64,000 bases of DNA from Paenibacillus sp. FSL A5-0031 (lineage in GTDB: Bacteria; Bacillota; Bacilli; Paenibacillales; Paenibacillaceae). The position numbers and the translations under genes were made by a program. Of the stretch, positions 1-8,219 are shown piece by piece. The stretch is from contig NZ_MRTD01000019.1 in assembly GCF_001956295.1 (NCBI RefSeq), positions 81,351 to 145,350 on the forward strand. The letters run 5' to 3'. The notes under the pieces were generated by a model. It was not told the DNA's origin and searched no databases. It saw nothing but the letters and a program-made list of their open reading frames with translations. The stretch's first letter is position 1, and each line of letters opens with the position of its first letter.

Positions 1-1
1 C

Positions 2-166
2 TGCGGACACTTGACCTATAACCAGCTAGTCAGCCACGGTATGCCGCAGTTATGGTGCGTAATCATTTCAATCCTCTGTTCCTTGTTTCTTTATTTCGCT
101 GCTCTAGTCGTGACCGGTTCGTTGAATTGGAAAAGCACGCGTCATAAATTTTCAATTCCATGGTAA
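2..166 (+). CDS. C-terminal part of an unidentified membrane protein (runs off the left edge)
   Basis: An open frame enters from the left edge and ends at TAA 164-166, giving about 54 residues that end in FSIPW. It contains one strongly hydrophobic stretch (IISILCSLFLYFAALVV) followed by a basic tail. It lies on the plus strand, opposite to most cassette genes, and precedes the first array element, so it probably belongs to the ordinary chromosome flanking the array. I do not recognise the family. Confidence 0.5.
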   Translation, partial: CGHLTYNQLVSHGMPQLWCVIISILCSLFLYFAALVVTGSLNWKSTRHKFSIPW

Positions 167-249
167 GAAAAAGCAGTCATGATTCGATATGTAAAAAGAA
201 CATAAAGTATTAGACTGGATGTCTTTATTCCACCCGATTTTTCGAGTTG

Positions 250-381
250 TCATACCGTTAGTCTCCACAAAATAAGTTTTAGACTGAACTTAGAAATTGA
301 AATAGCGACAACCAAGGACGAGAAAATAAAGAGTCCTAGACTGTCGCTATTTTATAGAACTTACGTGTCCAATTAGTTGAA
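250..381 (+). repeat. Array element 1 (first copy; hairpin plus right arm, weak left arm)
   Basis: The right arm is at 355-381 (GAACTTACGTGTCC then AATTAGTTGAA). It is preceded by a hairpin with a perfect 10-bp stem, AATAGCGACA (301-310) against TGTCGCTATT (342-351), enclosing a second short GGAC/GTCC stem. A degenerate left arm may be at 250-270. This is the left-most copy and marks the apparent array boundary. The hairpin may also terminate transcription of the flanking plus-strand gene. Confidence 0.6.
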
Positions 382-518
382 TTCCATTATTGAGCAGACG
401 ATGATCAAAAAAGCTCTATCAACACGTTAAAGTATAAGAGCCAGCGAGATTGATACTTCAGTTGCAAAAACTAGTTTCCCTTCCCTCAGTCTAAATATTT
501 CTACTAACTGATGCCTCT

Positions 519-944
519 CTATAGCCCAATGAATGTGATAAACTCATATTCAATTAACTGTTTTTCAATCCAGTAAATCATCTCATTGATTAATTCACCA
601 ATTAAAACCCTATTTTCTAAATAACTATTTAAAAAGCTCTCTGTTTGTGTCATAAAATATGGTTGTATGTATTCTGTGAGTTCAGTCTTTTTTTGATTAA
701 GTAAGTATTCCCTTATTAAGACAAGTCCACTTTTAATCTGATTCCAATATTCCTTTGAAATTTCAAAACGATCGAAACTTTCGAAAGGTTCATATCCGTT
801 TTTAATCGCTGGTCTTAAAAAGATGAATAAGTCATCTTCAATATATACAGACTCAGTATTTCTATAGGCTTTTCATAAAACACCTGAGAATAATTCACGA
901 TAATTTTTATTTACCAATTGATTTAATCCTAGTAAATGATTCAA
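519..944 (-). pseudogene. Unidentified cassette gene interrupted by one in-frame TGA
   Basis: A frame starts with TTG at 942-944 behind a good GGGAGG site 8 nt upstream and runs 141 codons to TAG at 519-521, with a single internal TGA at 873-875 (codon 24, between GVL and KAYRNTE). Everything after the TGA reads as normal soluble protein (…YIEDDLFIFLRPAIKNGYEP…), so only one change inactivates it. Trp is a plausible original residue (TGG to TGA). The family is not recognised. It sits between array elements 1 and 2 with the same strand and layout as the intact cassette genes. Confidence 0.55.
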
Positions 945-1033
945 ATTAGGATTCCTCCCTTGTGTTTTATATGAACACCCTATACCGCACTCTAAACTTC
1001 CCTTTAATTCTTCAATGAATTCAACGACTCCCA

Positions 1034-1133
1034 CTCAATTATCCTGCCAATTAGCTTAACGAGAAAGGAGCAGCTGCCATCCGGCTAACTGCTCTATGGT
1101 CCGTTGAACTATTGTTCCCCGTTAGTTCAATGA
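1034..1133 (+). repeat. Array element 2, complete, hairpin subfamily A
   Basis: Left arm 1034-1063 (TCAATTATCCTGCCAATTAG then CTTAACGAG), hairpin with GGAGCAG/CTGCTC arms and the subfamily-A signature CTATGGTCCG, and right arm 1103-1133 (TTGAACTATTGTTCCCCGTT then AGTTCAATGA). The next gene's stop codon begins at the following base. Confidence 0.9.
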
Positions 1134-1586
1134 TTAATTAGAATTATCGTCCGTAAGGCCATAAGTATTGTTAATTACCGAGGAATAATTATCCCAATTA
1201 AAGTAGAAAGGGCCTATGTCTATTTTTTTATTCTCACCTTCTAATATGAAATCTCTCCAGATGACAATATCCCCCTCTTTATCAATCTTAACTGAAATAA
1301 ATCCACATTCCTCATCTCCACATAAAGGACAAACTAAAATGGGATACCTATAGTACAAATATTCGTGGGGTTGCCTTAAAAGAAAATAATCAATCATTTG
1401 CCGTTGATTATCACTTGTGCCCCAGCCTAATGCAGGGACCATGTTATATTTCCTGAGCCTATTGTATATCGATTTGCCATCAACAATAATGTCAGCAAAT
1501 TGAGTATTTTTATTCCCATCTTGATTTGAGTCAAGCTCCTCATATCGGCTTGATAGTTTAGTGTCTAAGTGATTTATTATTATCAT
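1134..1586 (-). CDS. Hypothetical cassette protein with a CPLC…C motif, 150 aa
   Basis: I do not recognise this family. The start is placed at the ATG directly after a GGGGGG ribosome site (MIIINHLDTK). The middle carries CPLCGDEECGFISVKID, where the clustered cysteines suggest a metal or zinc site; the rest is a mixed alpha/beta soluble protein with a Trp-rich C-terminus. No signal peptide or membrane segment is seen. The stop codon abuts array element 2, and the gene is a single-gene unit between elements, typical of this array. Confidence 0.75.
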   Translation of the reverse strand: MIIINHLDTKLSSRYEELDSNQDGNKNTQFADIIVDGKSIYNRLRKYNMVPALGWGTSDNQRQMIDYFLLRQPHEYLYYRYPILVCPLCGDEECGFISVKIDKEGDIVIWRDFILEGENKKIDIGPFYFNWDNYSSVINNTYGLTDDNSN

Positions 1587-1659
1587 TTTACCCCCCACTT
1601 ACTGGACAAACTAATATTTCCACCCAAAATTATAACACTCTTTTTTGACCTGGTGCTTT

Positions 1660-1690
1660 ATTGTATCCTGCCCATTCGTTGAGTCAAGGT
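1660..1690 (+). repeat. Degenerate left arm of an array element
   Basis: TTGTATCCTGCCCATTCGTT then GAGTCAAGG keeps the ATCCTGCCC core of the left arm and its spacing. No convincing hairpin or right arm follows, so this is a decayed or single-arm copy between two small genes. Confidence 0.45.
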
Positions 1691-1807
1691 TGTCTATCTC
1701 ATCAGATGTTATCCCAATTGCCCAAGATTAAATCCAACATTATAATCCCGCCGTTGTTTCGGGCATGCTGACAATAAAAGCTCTACAGTAGCATTAAGAC
1801 TCCTCGC

Positions 1808-2497
1808 CTACTCCCACTGTATACCAATTTCATCAAATGAAGTTCTACTTTCTTCTAGTCCCGCCTCGTCTACGGATTCAATCATTTGAATTTCATCTTT
1901 TGTCATAGTGATGATTTCGGATGGATTACTTAACTTACGCAGAAATAGTTGTCTTAATAAATTAGTTTGTCCCTCTGACATTTCATACTCTTCTTTCCAT
2001 GTGATTAAAGCATCCTCAATGTCACAGGATTGTCTATCTAAGAGAAAACCACCATGAGCAATTATCTCTTTCATTTCGTCCTGCGAGTAGATTATATCGT
2101 CGACTCCCCAAACAGCAGTAGTTATCAAAGGGACATCATTTCCATTGACATCGTCTAGCAGATATTGAAGAGTTTCATTTGCAGCTAATTCCTTCACTTC
2201 GTATGGAGCATCTCTAAAATAGTCTTGAGCATTTATGTAGTTGGATAATCTTTTGCTATGGTCATTACGAAATGCAGCAACAAAATAGTTAGAATGGAAT
2301 GTTATGGTTCCTCTTGTTCCAGAACTATCTTGAACATTGTAATTGAAACCATCCCAAGATTGTTCATTAGCTAATTCAGGATAATGTGCTATGTTTATTG
2401 CATGTGCAATAGAAGCTAGCACACTGCCTTGCCAAAGTTTTTCTTTAGTCCATATCATTTTTTCCATCTCGTTATAATTCCTCTCCACATTCATCAT
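1808..2497 (-). CDS. Hypothetical cassette protein, about 229 aa
   Basis: Soluble acidic protein of unknown family, rich in Asn, Glu and aromatic residues, with the passage TTAVWGVDDIIYSQDEMKEI in the centre and an acidic C-terminus. There are several Met codons near the N-terminus (residues 1, 2, 11, 14). A GGAGAGG sequence lies upstream of Met11, so translation may begin there or at Met14. No signal peptide or membrane helix. It lies between a degenerate arm (1660) and element 2590, on the minus strand like its neighbours. Size and isolation would suit an immunity-type or orphan cassette protein, but no function can be assigned. Confidence 0.7.
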   Translation of the reverse strand: MMNVERNYNEMEKMIWTKEKLWQGSVLASIAHAINIAHYPELANEQSWDGFNYNVQDSSGTRGTITFHSNYFVAAFRNDHSKRLSNYINAQDYFRDAPYEVKELAANETLQYLLDDVNGNDVPLITTAVWGVDDIIYSQDEMKEIIAHGGFLLDRQSCDIEDALITWKEEYEMSEGQTNLLRQLFLRKLSNPSEIITMTKDEIQMIESVDEAGLEESRTSFDEIGIQWE

Positions 2498-2589
2498 TCA
2501 GGAATTGTATATTAGCTTGATGAGGTATTTCATTACTTCTTCGTGAAGAAACTTTAATCGCCTTTTATTTAACCTATTAATGGTGAGTG

Positions 2590-2678
2590 ATTAAACTATG
2601 CTGCCTGTTAGTTGAACAAAGGGCTAACTCAGGGCAACCCTTTAATTATTGAACTATCGTGTCCCGTTAGCTCCAAGC
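2590..2678 (+). repeat. Array element, complete, short hairpin
   Basis: Left arm ATTAAACTATGCTGCCTGTT then AGTTGAACA, hairpin GGGCTAACTCAGGGCAACCC, right arm TTGAACTATCGTGTCCCGTT then AGCTCCAAG. The central stem is weaker than in most copies. Confidence 0.85.
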
Positions 2679-2749
2679 GGGACTATTGGCTAAAAATACC
2701 GAAGCGTGAATATAGTGTTTATAAGAAGATTCTGGTCTCTACAATAAAA

Positions 2750-3262
2750 CTACAAAATCCTCTTGAATTCTACTTCCCTACATATGATAAAAGACTTTCC
2801 TAAGATGGTTACTATAGATTCTTCAAGTTTAAGATCAAACTTAAGGACAGATGTATTAAGTCTATTATTCTTTAATACTTTCTCATACACCGTAATAATT
2901 GATTTTGGACCTTTAGCCAGAAGCCCTTGTCCTTGCATTAATAGCCATTCTAGATCCCCGATTAAAAAGTGCTGAAATTCTATCCATTTGTCTGTTGCCT
3001 TCTGATGTTCAGTTAGTAGTTCCCCAATAACCTTAAACACTTCATTTGATTTGCCTTTGAAATATAACTCATGAGTTGGTTCAAGATAATCAAGTAATAA
3101 AGGATGATTTGTTTCAATTTCTATATCTTCAAAAAAATCTAAAGTAATTTTATAATCTCTAACTTGTTTAAATTCCACTTCCCACTTTTGAACGATAGAT
3201 CCGGTAAAATATAAAAAAACATGGAACTCAATAATAAAATCTTCATCAATTTCTCTAGTCAT
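2750..3262 (-). CDS. Hypothetical cassette protein, 170 aa, true start probably upstream
   Basis: Unknown family; soluble, many aromatic and acidic residues, no signal peptide. The same frame stays open upstream of the ATG at 3262 for 23 more codons (IYQIFQKEFKEAIFEDDVYF RPV) to an ATT at 3329-3331 that lies 5-7 nt after a strong AAGGTGAA ribosome site. An ATG (3334-3336) between that site and the ATT is out of frame. Either the gene starts at ATT, or a one-base deletion after ATG-CT has shifted the first codons. The gene lies between element 2590 and the single arm at 3424. Confidence 0.65.
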   Translation of the reverse strand: MTREIDEDFIIEFHVFLYFTGSIVQKWEVEFKQVRDYKITLDFFEDIEIETNHPLLLDYLEPTHELYFKGKSNEVFKVIGELLTEHQKATDKWIEFQHFLIGDLEWLLMQGQGLLAKGPKSIITVYEKVLKNNRLNTSVLKFDLKLEESIVTILGKSFIICREVEFKRIL

Positions 3263-3423
3263 AACTGGACGAAAATAGACATCATCTTCAAAAATTGCTT
3301 CTTTAAACTCCTTTTGAAATATCTGATAAATAGCATTTCACCTTCTTATTGCATTAGAATTATCTATTAACGTCTCTTTTTCGAACTTCATAAATTCTCC
3401 GTACTTGAAGTTCTCTTGAAGCG

Positions 3424-3450
3424 ATTAAACGATCCTGCCCTTTAGTTGAG
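3424..3450 (+). repeat. Single left arm of an array element
   Basis: ATTAAACGATCCTGCCCTTT then AGTTGAG; followed by a partial hairpin-like stretch but no clear right arm. The palindromic leader typical of some copies (TTCGAACTTC … TTGAAGTTC) lies immediately to its left at about 3380-3420. Confidence 0.7.
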
Positions 3451-3667
3451 AAAACGACTGCCATTATTTCGGGCCAATTTTTCTTATGTTCATGGGGCTG
3501 TCGCGAACCGTTGGTTTTTTCATTAGAAATTAAATAGGATTATTCAAGCTTATCTTTTTAGGGGTTAGCATACAAATCTATATCAAACTCAAATTCGAGG
3601 CGAACTTTATCGCGTTCTTATCAAGATATAATGCAGGAGTATGTCCCTCTCGACTGCATGTAGGAAA

Positions 3668-3829
3668 TTAATCAATCTTATAAAATATATATCCTATTAA
3701 CATAATAAAATTCACTAAAATCAGAGAAATAATAACTCCCTTTCTTTTAAAACTCGAAAAAATCCCTAATCTTAAAGCAACAATTAAATCAACAAGTAAA
3801 ACAATAAGTATCATTTTCCAAATATTAAT
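3668..3829 (-). CDS. Tiny membrane protein (48-53 aa)
   Basis: A short frame codes for two hydrophobic helices separated by a basic loop: MILIVLLVDLIVALRLGIF, then SSFKRKGV, then IISLILVNFIMLIGYIF, ending KID. The only in-frame ATG is at 3812-3814, but the good GAGAGGG ribosome site lies farther upstream and is 6 nt from an ATT at 3827-3829, so the start may be ATT (adding INIWK). Same strand as neighbouring cassette genes. Function unknown; small two-helix proteins recur in this array. Confidence 0.55.
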   Translation of the reverse strand: MNIWKMILIVLLVDLIVALRLGIFSSFKRKGVIISLILVNFIMLIGYIFYKID

Positions 3830-3973
3830 TATAATCCCTCTCAATTAATAATCATCTTTTTGTTTATTCTCCAGTTTGCTTCATAAAAAATCCAACTAGT
3901 CAGATATTCTCAAATAGCTAATTGCTTGTCTCTTAAAATAGCAATTCTAATGTCAATGTGATCTTGAGTTACT

Positions 3974-4100
3974 TTATCTTGATAGAGATTGATCGACCAT
4001 AGCTATAGCCCAAGGAATACGAAATCCATTCATTATTTTGTTAACTTCAAAACACTTTTCTATTGAAGACACCTCACAGTCTCGTTTCCATTTTAATTCT
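3974..4100 (-). pseudogene. Gene fragment, C-terminal part only
   Basis: A frame reads EELKWKRDCEVSSIEKCFEV, then NKIMNGFRIPWAIAMVDQSLSR and stop (TAA at 3974-3976). It looks like the end of a normal soluble protein, but no start codon or upstream coding frame remains. Decayed cassette content to the left of element 4100. Confidence 0.4.
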
Positions 4101-4192
4101 TCGCTATTGTTCCAGTATCCTTAAGAGCAGGATACCGTAGTACCTGCTCTTCAATGTCTATTATTCAACTATCGTGTTCTGTTAGTTTATCA
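4100..4192 (+). repeat. Array element, hairpin subfamily B
   Basis: Degenerate left arm (CTATTGTTCCAGTATCC), hairpin AGAGCAGGATACC-GTA-GTACCTGCTCT with a long perfect stem, the subfamily-B linker TCTATTATT, and right arm CAACTATCGTGTTCTGTTAG then TTTATCAA. Confidence 0.85.
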
Positions 4193-4214
4193 AAGAACAA
4201 GTTTTTTTATAAAA

Positions 4215-4474
4215 TCAATGCGTACCATTAAATACTGTTTTATTATCGATATCCTCTAACTCTAATTTTGAAATATCATCGTCTTCTAAATCACCAATAA
4301 CTGAAATTAACCTCAAGTCTTTTCCTTGCGTACCCAAAAGGATTGCTCTTGATTGAAATGTCTCAAATCCACTTTCTTCTGCAAGATATTCAGTTAAAAT
4401 GTTAAAATTTCTAAAATATCGTCTTCGTTGAATTTAAAAGTATTTCTTTTATTTTTTGGTTCAAATTCATCCAC
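4215..4474 (-). pseudogene. Frameshifted small acidic cassette protein
   Basis: Reading from a GTG at 4472-4474, VDEFEPKNKRNTFKFNEDDI runs into a stop after LEILTF. The +1 frame then continues as ILTEYLAEESGFETFQSRAI and on to VFNGTH and TGA at 4215-4217. The two halves together give about 87 residues of an acidic soluble protein, so a single frameshift near 4395-4400 has broken it. Family unknown. It sits between elements 4100 and 4576. Confidence 0.6.
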
Positions 4475-4575
4475 CTTTTATTCTCTAATTATTTATAATC
4501 TTTCTAAAAATTTGTTCATCATTACTACCCATAGGTGAGATAAAGAAAAGGCTACCCATGATTGGCTTTGTCCAC

Positions 4576-4668
4576 GCTAAACTACCAGTCAGCTTAACGT
4601 GAAAGGAGCAGCTGCCATTGGCTAACTGCTCTTTGGTCCGTTGAACTATCGGTCGCCGTTAGTTAAAG
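4576..4668 (+). repeat. Array element, complete, hairpin subfamily A
   Basis: Left arm CTAAACTACCAGTCAGCTTA then ACGTGAA, hairpin GGAGCAGCTGCCATTGGC / GCTGCTC type with the subfamily-A CTTTGGTCCG linker, right arm TTGAACTATCGGTCGCCGTT then AGTTAAAG. Confidence 0.9.
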
Positions 4669-4729
4669 AGTTGTGAAGCTAATTCCATCCTACTTTAACG
4701 CAGGTAAGGTTATCATTTTATTTATATCA

Positions 4730-5302
4730 TTATTTTAAGAGATACTTATAATATGCTGGGAATTCTCGTATCAAGGAGTAAACATCTCTAAACTCAAAGA
4801 CTTTGGCATGAGCTGAGTACACTTCTTTAATATCCATTTTTCTAAATGCTAATTTTGTTCTAGATACATGAAAATATTGAGTAATAACCATAATAGAGTC
4901 TAAATCTAATTGATCCATAATCTTGTTAGTATTTTGGGCCGTCATATATGAGTTGTACCCATTATTATCCTCTATAATTTTATCTTCCGGTAACCCTTTA
5001 TCTATTAAGTATGATTTCATAACCTTTGCTTCATCGAAACCTTCCTTACCAATACCGCCACTTACAATGATAAAAGTAAAGTAGCCCCTTTTATAAAGCT
5101 CTACGGACTTATCTAATCTTGCTTTTAACCGCTCAGAAGGCTGTCCATTAACTTCTACTTTATTTCCTAATACTACAGCGGCGTCAACTGGTTTCAATTC
5201 ATCATTCAACCCATCTATTATCACGAAAGTAGTGTGAATGATAAACCAGATGCAAAGACTTGCTACTAATATTCCAAATCGTTTAATGAAAATATAGTTC
5301 AA
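4730..5302 (-). CDS. YdcF/SanA-type DUF218 protein, 190 aa
   Basis: Membrane-anchored member of the DUF218 (YdcF/SanA/ElyC) family, implicated in envelope functions but with no assigned reaction. One N-terminal transmembrane helix (about residues 8-30) is followed by the family landmarks VDAAVVLGNKVEVNGQPSER, then LYKRGYFTFIIVSGG, SYLIDKGLPEDKIIEDN and ITQYFHVSRTKLAFRK. Length matches single-domain members. A GGTGAGAGA site precedes the TTG start. It is a stand-alone cassette gene between element 4576 and the RCC1-repeat gene. Confidence 0.85.
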   Translation of the reverse strand: MNYIFIKRFGILVASLCIWFIIHTTFVIIDGLNDELKPVDAAVVLGNKVEVNGQPSERLKARLDKSVELYKRGYFTFIIVSGGIGKEGFDEAKVMKSYLIDKGLPEDKIIEDNNGYNSYMTAQNTNKIMDQLDLDSIMVITQYFHVSRTKLAFRKMDIKEVYSAHAKVFEFRDVYSLIREFPAYYKYLLK

Positions 5303-5429
5303 TCTCTCACCTGCATTCTCTCATATTTCTCCATAATCATACCCAAATTTTATCACACATGGGTGCATGAAACATTCCACGCAGACGTCCCACCGACTTA
5401 AATCTCTATATATATTATCATAATTGAAA

Positions 5430-6326
5430 CTAATTGCCCGGCAGCTGAATGCCACGCCAGCTACTTACATCGCATTGGCCATATTCATTATCACCCACAG
5501 CAACCACCGTTCCGTCCGATTTAAGACCGAGCGTATGAGCGCAGCCTGCCGCTACCGCCACAATATCGCGCCAGCCACTTACATTGCATTGGCCGTGTTC
5601 ATTACTACCCAAAGCGACCACCGTGCCGTTAGATTTAAGCCCGATTGTATGATTACTTCCCGCTGCTATCGCCACAATACTGCTCCAGCTGCTTACATTA
5701 CATTGGTCATGCTTATTCCTACCCACAGCCGTTACTGTGCCGTCCGATTTAAGCCCAACGGTATGAAGGTAACCCGCCGCTGCCGCCACTATGTCGTGCC
5801 AGTCGCTTGCATTACATTGGCCATACTGATTATTACCCACAATCATTACCGTACCGTCAGATTTAAGCCCGACGGTATGCCAGTCACCCGCCGATACACC
5901 CACCATATCACACCAGCCGTTTACATTGCATTGGCCTTCATTATTTCGACCTACAGCCACCACCGTGCCGTCAGATTTAAGCCCAACGGTACAACGCCAT
6001 CCCGCCGCAACCGCTACAATATCGCTCCAGCCATCTACATTGCATTGGTCATGCGTATTCCAACCTACAGCCGTCACCGTGCCATCAGATTTAAGCCCGA
6101 TTGTATGCGCATTACCCGTGTTCTTTGCCATATGAACGTTACCTGCCGCAACCGCCACAATATCACTCCAGCCGCTTACATCACATTGGCCATATTTGTT
6201 ATCACCCACTGCTGTCACCGTTCCGTCCGATTTAAGACCAACGGTATGACGACGACCCGTCGCTATGGTATCTATAGGCCATCGTTTCACCTTTAACGCC
6301 GCTTCAAATGGTGAACTGTAATCCAT
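5430..6326 (-). CDS. RCC1-repeat beta-propeller protein, 298 aa
   Basis: The protein is built of about seven near-identical repeats of 40-46 residues with the RCC1/BLIP-II consensus (WxDIVAVAAG, HTVGLKSDGTVxAVGxNxxGQC, NV). Such repeats fold as a beta-propeller used for protein binding. There is no signal peptide, so it is probably cytoplasmic. An AAGGAGAG site precedes ATG 6326. The high repeat identity at DNA level implies recent internal duplication or conversion. It lies between the DUF218 gene and the single arm at 6422. Binding partner unknown. Confidence 0.85.
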   Translation of the reverse strand: MDYSSPFEAALKVKRWPIDTIATGRRHTVGLKSDGTVTAVGDNKYGQCDVSGWSDIVAVAAGNVHMAKNTGNAHTIGLKSDGTVTAVGWNTHDQCNVDGWSDIVAVAAGWRCTVGLKSDGTVVAVGRNNEGQCNVNGWCDMVGVSAGDWHTVGLKSDGTVMIVGNNQYGQCNASDWHDIVAAAAGYLHTVGLKSDGTVTAVGRNKHDQCNVSSWSSIVAIAAGSNHTIGLKSNGTVVALGSNEHGQCNVSGWRDIVAVAAGCAHTLGLKSDGTVVAVGDNEYGQCDVSSWRGIQLPGN

Positions 6327-6421
6327 GTTTTCTCTCCTTGAAACAAGACTTATTTTATAATCAGGTCATGCTCTTTGCGAACTTCGTAAACACCTAACAT
6401 TTTAAACATTTTGCACAATCA

Positions 6422-6449
6422 ATAAACGATCCTACCCATTAGCACAATT
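6422..6449 (+). repeat. Single left arm of an array element
   Basis: ATAAACGATCCTACCCATTA then GCACAATT. No hairpin or right arm follows; the next gene's stop lies 13 nt away. A GCGAACTTCG leader palindrome lies to its left (about 6376-6390). Confidence 0.7.
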
Positions 6450-6462
6450 ACTTATCTCAGAT

Positions 6463-6804
6463 TCATAGCTTTAATGTCTTAGTTTTCCATACTCGATACA
6501 GTCCGACAACTAGAAAGATAAAAGCAATAACTTCTATGATTCTAGGGATGATATTCAGTAATGTGATCATCTCTCCAAATGTCATTCCAAGCGGTAGTGT
6601 AGTACGGTTCGCATCATAAGAATTAATGAGTCGACCTATTGTAAAAGGTGCAATAAAATCATAGATCTTCAATAATAAAATAATAAGAAAGAAGTAAAAG
6701 CCTGCAATGAAGTGATTTTTCTTGCATTGTATAAGACCAAAAATTAATAAAAATAAGAAGAAAATCGAAAATAGACCTGCAAATATTCCTAATAAAACCA
6801 CCAA
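6463..6804 (-). CDS. Small integral membrane protein, 113 aa
   Basis: Unknown family. Three predicted membrane helices: about residues 2-24 (LLGIFAGLFSIFFLFLLIFG), 31-50 (IAGFYFFLIILLLKIYDFI) and 85-105. A GGGGTGATTTG site precedes the GTG start. Single gene between the arm at 6422 and element 6862. No catalytic or binding motif visible. Confidence 0.7.
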   Translation of the reverse strand: MVVLLGIFAGLFSIFFLFLLIFGLIQCKKNHFIAGFYFFLIILLLKIYDFIAPFTIGRLINSYDANRTTLPLGMTFGEMITLLNIIPRIIEVIAFIFLVVGLYRVWKTKTLKL

Positions 6805-6861
6805 ATCACCCCTTTTTTCACAAAAATGATATTAATATCTTACGTTTTCCCTTAGGAATAA

Positions 6862-6963
6862 TTTCACTATCTTGCCCGTTAGAATAATGAAATGAGCAGG
6901 CTACCGTAGTACCTGCTCATCACTGTCTATCATTTAATTATAGTTCTCCGTTACTTCATTAAA
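6862..6963 (+). repeat. Array element, complete, hairpin subfamily B
   Basis: Left arm CACTATCTTGCCCGTTAG then AATAATGA, hairpin TGAGCAGGCTACC-GTA-GTACCTGCTCA, right arm TTAATTATAGTTCTCCGTTA then CTTCATTAAA. Confidence 0.9.
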
Positions 6964-6975
6964 CGCTACCGCTGC

Positions 6976-7848
6976 TTATTTCTTTATAATGGGTATCCAT
7001 ATTTCACTTTTGAATTGCGGTGATGCTACATCTTTGTGCTCATGCCAGAGCATTTCCGGTCCATTGTTCAGCTCATATTCCGCAGATGGAAACCATTCGG
7101 AATAAATACGTCCCCAGGTCTCTTGAAGTGCACTCGGAAATGGTCCGACAACTGTGAATACAGCCCATCCAGAGGCTTGTACCTCCAACTGAGCTAAGCC
7201 ATTCCCATCTTTCGTTGTGGCTGCCCCAATGTAATGATCGAGCTCTCCTTTCTCCTCAAACCGCCCTTCTCTAAAATTCGTGGAAGCACTGATTAGTCCT
7301 GAAGGTTGAACATTCGAAAAACTCTTAATCTTATCAATCATTTCTGGGGTGAGTCCTTCAAACATCGCTGCAATTTCCGGATTCACCCCATGAAATACGA
7401 TTGGCACTCTTTTTTTGATTCCCACAATGTGAAAAGCCTCTTTGTCTTCAATACGGTAATTCATTTCACTTCCTCCTTTGATAGTCAGTTGAAACGTCAT
7501 CCGCGGGAAGGCTTTGAGGGACTGTCCATGGATTCGGGCTTCCGAGGGATTAATCCCATGCATGCTTTGGAAAGCCCTAGCAAAGGAATCCGGAGAAGTA
7601 TATCCGTATTTCATCGCAGCATCGATGATCTTGATGTCACTGTGGCTTAGCTCGAGTGCTGCCAAAGTTAGGCGTCTTCGGCGGATGTATTCCGACAGTG
7701 TAATGCCTGCAAGGAATGAGAACATTCGTGTAAAATGATATTCTGAACAGCAGGCAATTTTCGCTGCCTCCTGATAGTCCACATGATCAGTAAGATTCTC
7801 CTCAATATAGCTTAAAGCTTTGTTCAGTTTCGCCAGCACATCCATCAT
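6976..7848 (-). CDS. AraC-family regulator with GyrI-like effector domain, 290 aa
   Basis: Transcription regulator. Residues about 1-110 form an AraC/Rob-type double helix-turn-helix (YIEENLTDHVDYQEAAKIA … YGYTSPDSFARAFQSMHGIN). Residues about 130-290 form a GyrI-like small-molecule-binding domain (HIVGIKKRVPIVFHG … EIWIPI), the pairing seen in Rob-like multidrug-sensing regulators. GGGGAGG precedes tandem ATG codons. Complete in length. Its target is not in the adjacent cassettes, which carry unrelated genes. Confidence 0.9.
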   Translation of the reverse strand: MMDVLAKLNKALSYIEENLTDHVDYQEAAKIACCSEYHFTRMFSFLAGITLSEYIRRRRLTLAALELSHSDIKIIDAAMKYGYTSPDSFARAFQSMHGINPSEARIHGQSLKAFPRMTFQLTIKGGSEMNYRIEDKEAFHIVGIKKRVPIVFHGVNPEIAAMFEGLTPEMIDKIKSFSNVQPSGLISASTNFREGRFEEKGELDHYIGAATTKDGNGLAQLEVQASGWAVFTVVGPFPSALQETWGRIYSEWFPSAEYELNNGPEMLWHEHKDVASPQFKSEIWIPIIKK

Positions 7849-8027
7849 ATCGCCTCCCCTCGTTACTCAAAGCATAGCAGAGAAGGTAATTCCCTTCCCG
7901 ACATTTAGTGCACAATAATGTAGGTTCTTTCTCAGCTCGTGAACAGAAGACAAGTCTAGTAGGAAGGCCCCTTGCTCCTTTGTTGTCTCGTTGAAATTGA
8001 ATGGCAAATTCGTAGGATTGAGTACAT

Positions 8028-8123
8028 GGAAAACTTACCGTAGAGTAACAAAAAAAACAATGAGCAGTTGCTGCGGCAGGCTACTCATTGTTTTCACGCT
8101 AACGTGTTCCAATAGCTGAATCA
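8028..8123 (+). repeat. Array element with divergent arms
   Basis: Weak left arm (GAAAACTTACCGTAGAGTAA), hairpin AATGAG … CTCATT enclosing CAGTTGCTGCGGCAGGCTA, right arm CGCTAACGTGTTCCAATAG then CTGAATCA. The right arm is of the CGCTAACGTG type shared with copies 25512 and 37711. Confidence 0.7.
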
Positions 8124-8160
8124 CTTTTTTTATTTTAAATTAATTAAATCTGGAAGTTCA

Positions 8161-8176
8161 TTGAACTATCGTTCTA
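8161..8176 (+). repeat. Truncated right arm
   Basis: TTGAACTATCGTTCTA matches the first 13-14 nt of the right-arm consensus and then diverges; located between element 8028 and the GNAT gene. Confidence 0.5.
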
Positions 8177-8219
8177 AAAATCTCCAACCAGGTGCTAACA
8201 TCACCTTCGGGATAATGCA

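Noticed and set aside
1034..1133. Classical integron attC sites
   Set aside because: One end fits GTTRRRY (CGTTAAGC), but the two arms are direct repeats conserved well beyond the 7-bp box, the other end fits RYYYAAC poorly, and no integrase or attI is in the window. Kept as an analogy only.
1034..1133. MITE derived from a DDE transposon
   Set aside because: There are no terminal inverted repeats bounding the element or target-site duplications; the arms are direct repeats and copies share one orientation.
5424..6296. Plus-strand 290-codon open frame over the RCC1 gene
   Set aside because: It is the mirror of the repeat-rich minus-strand gene, has no ribosome site, and its composition (Thr/His/Arg) is an artefact of the repeats.
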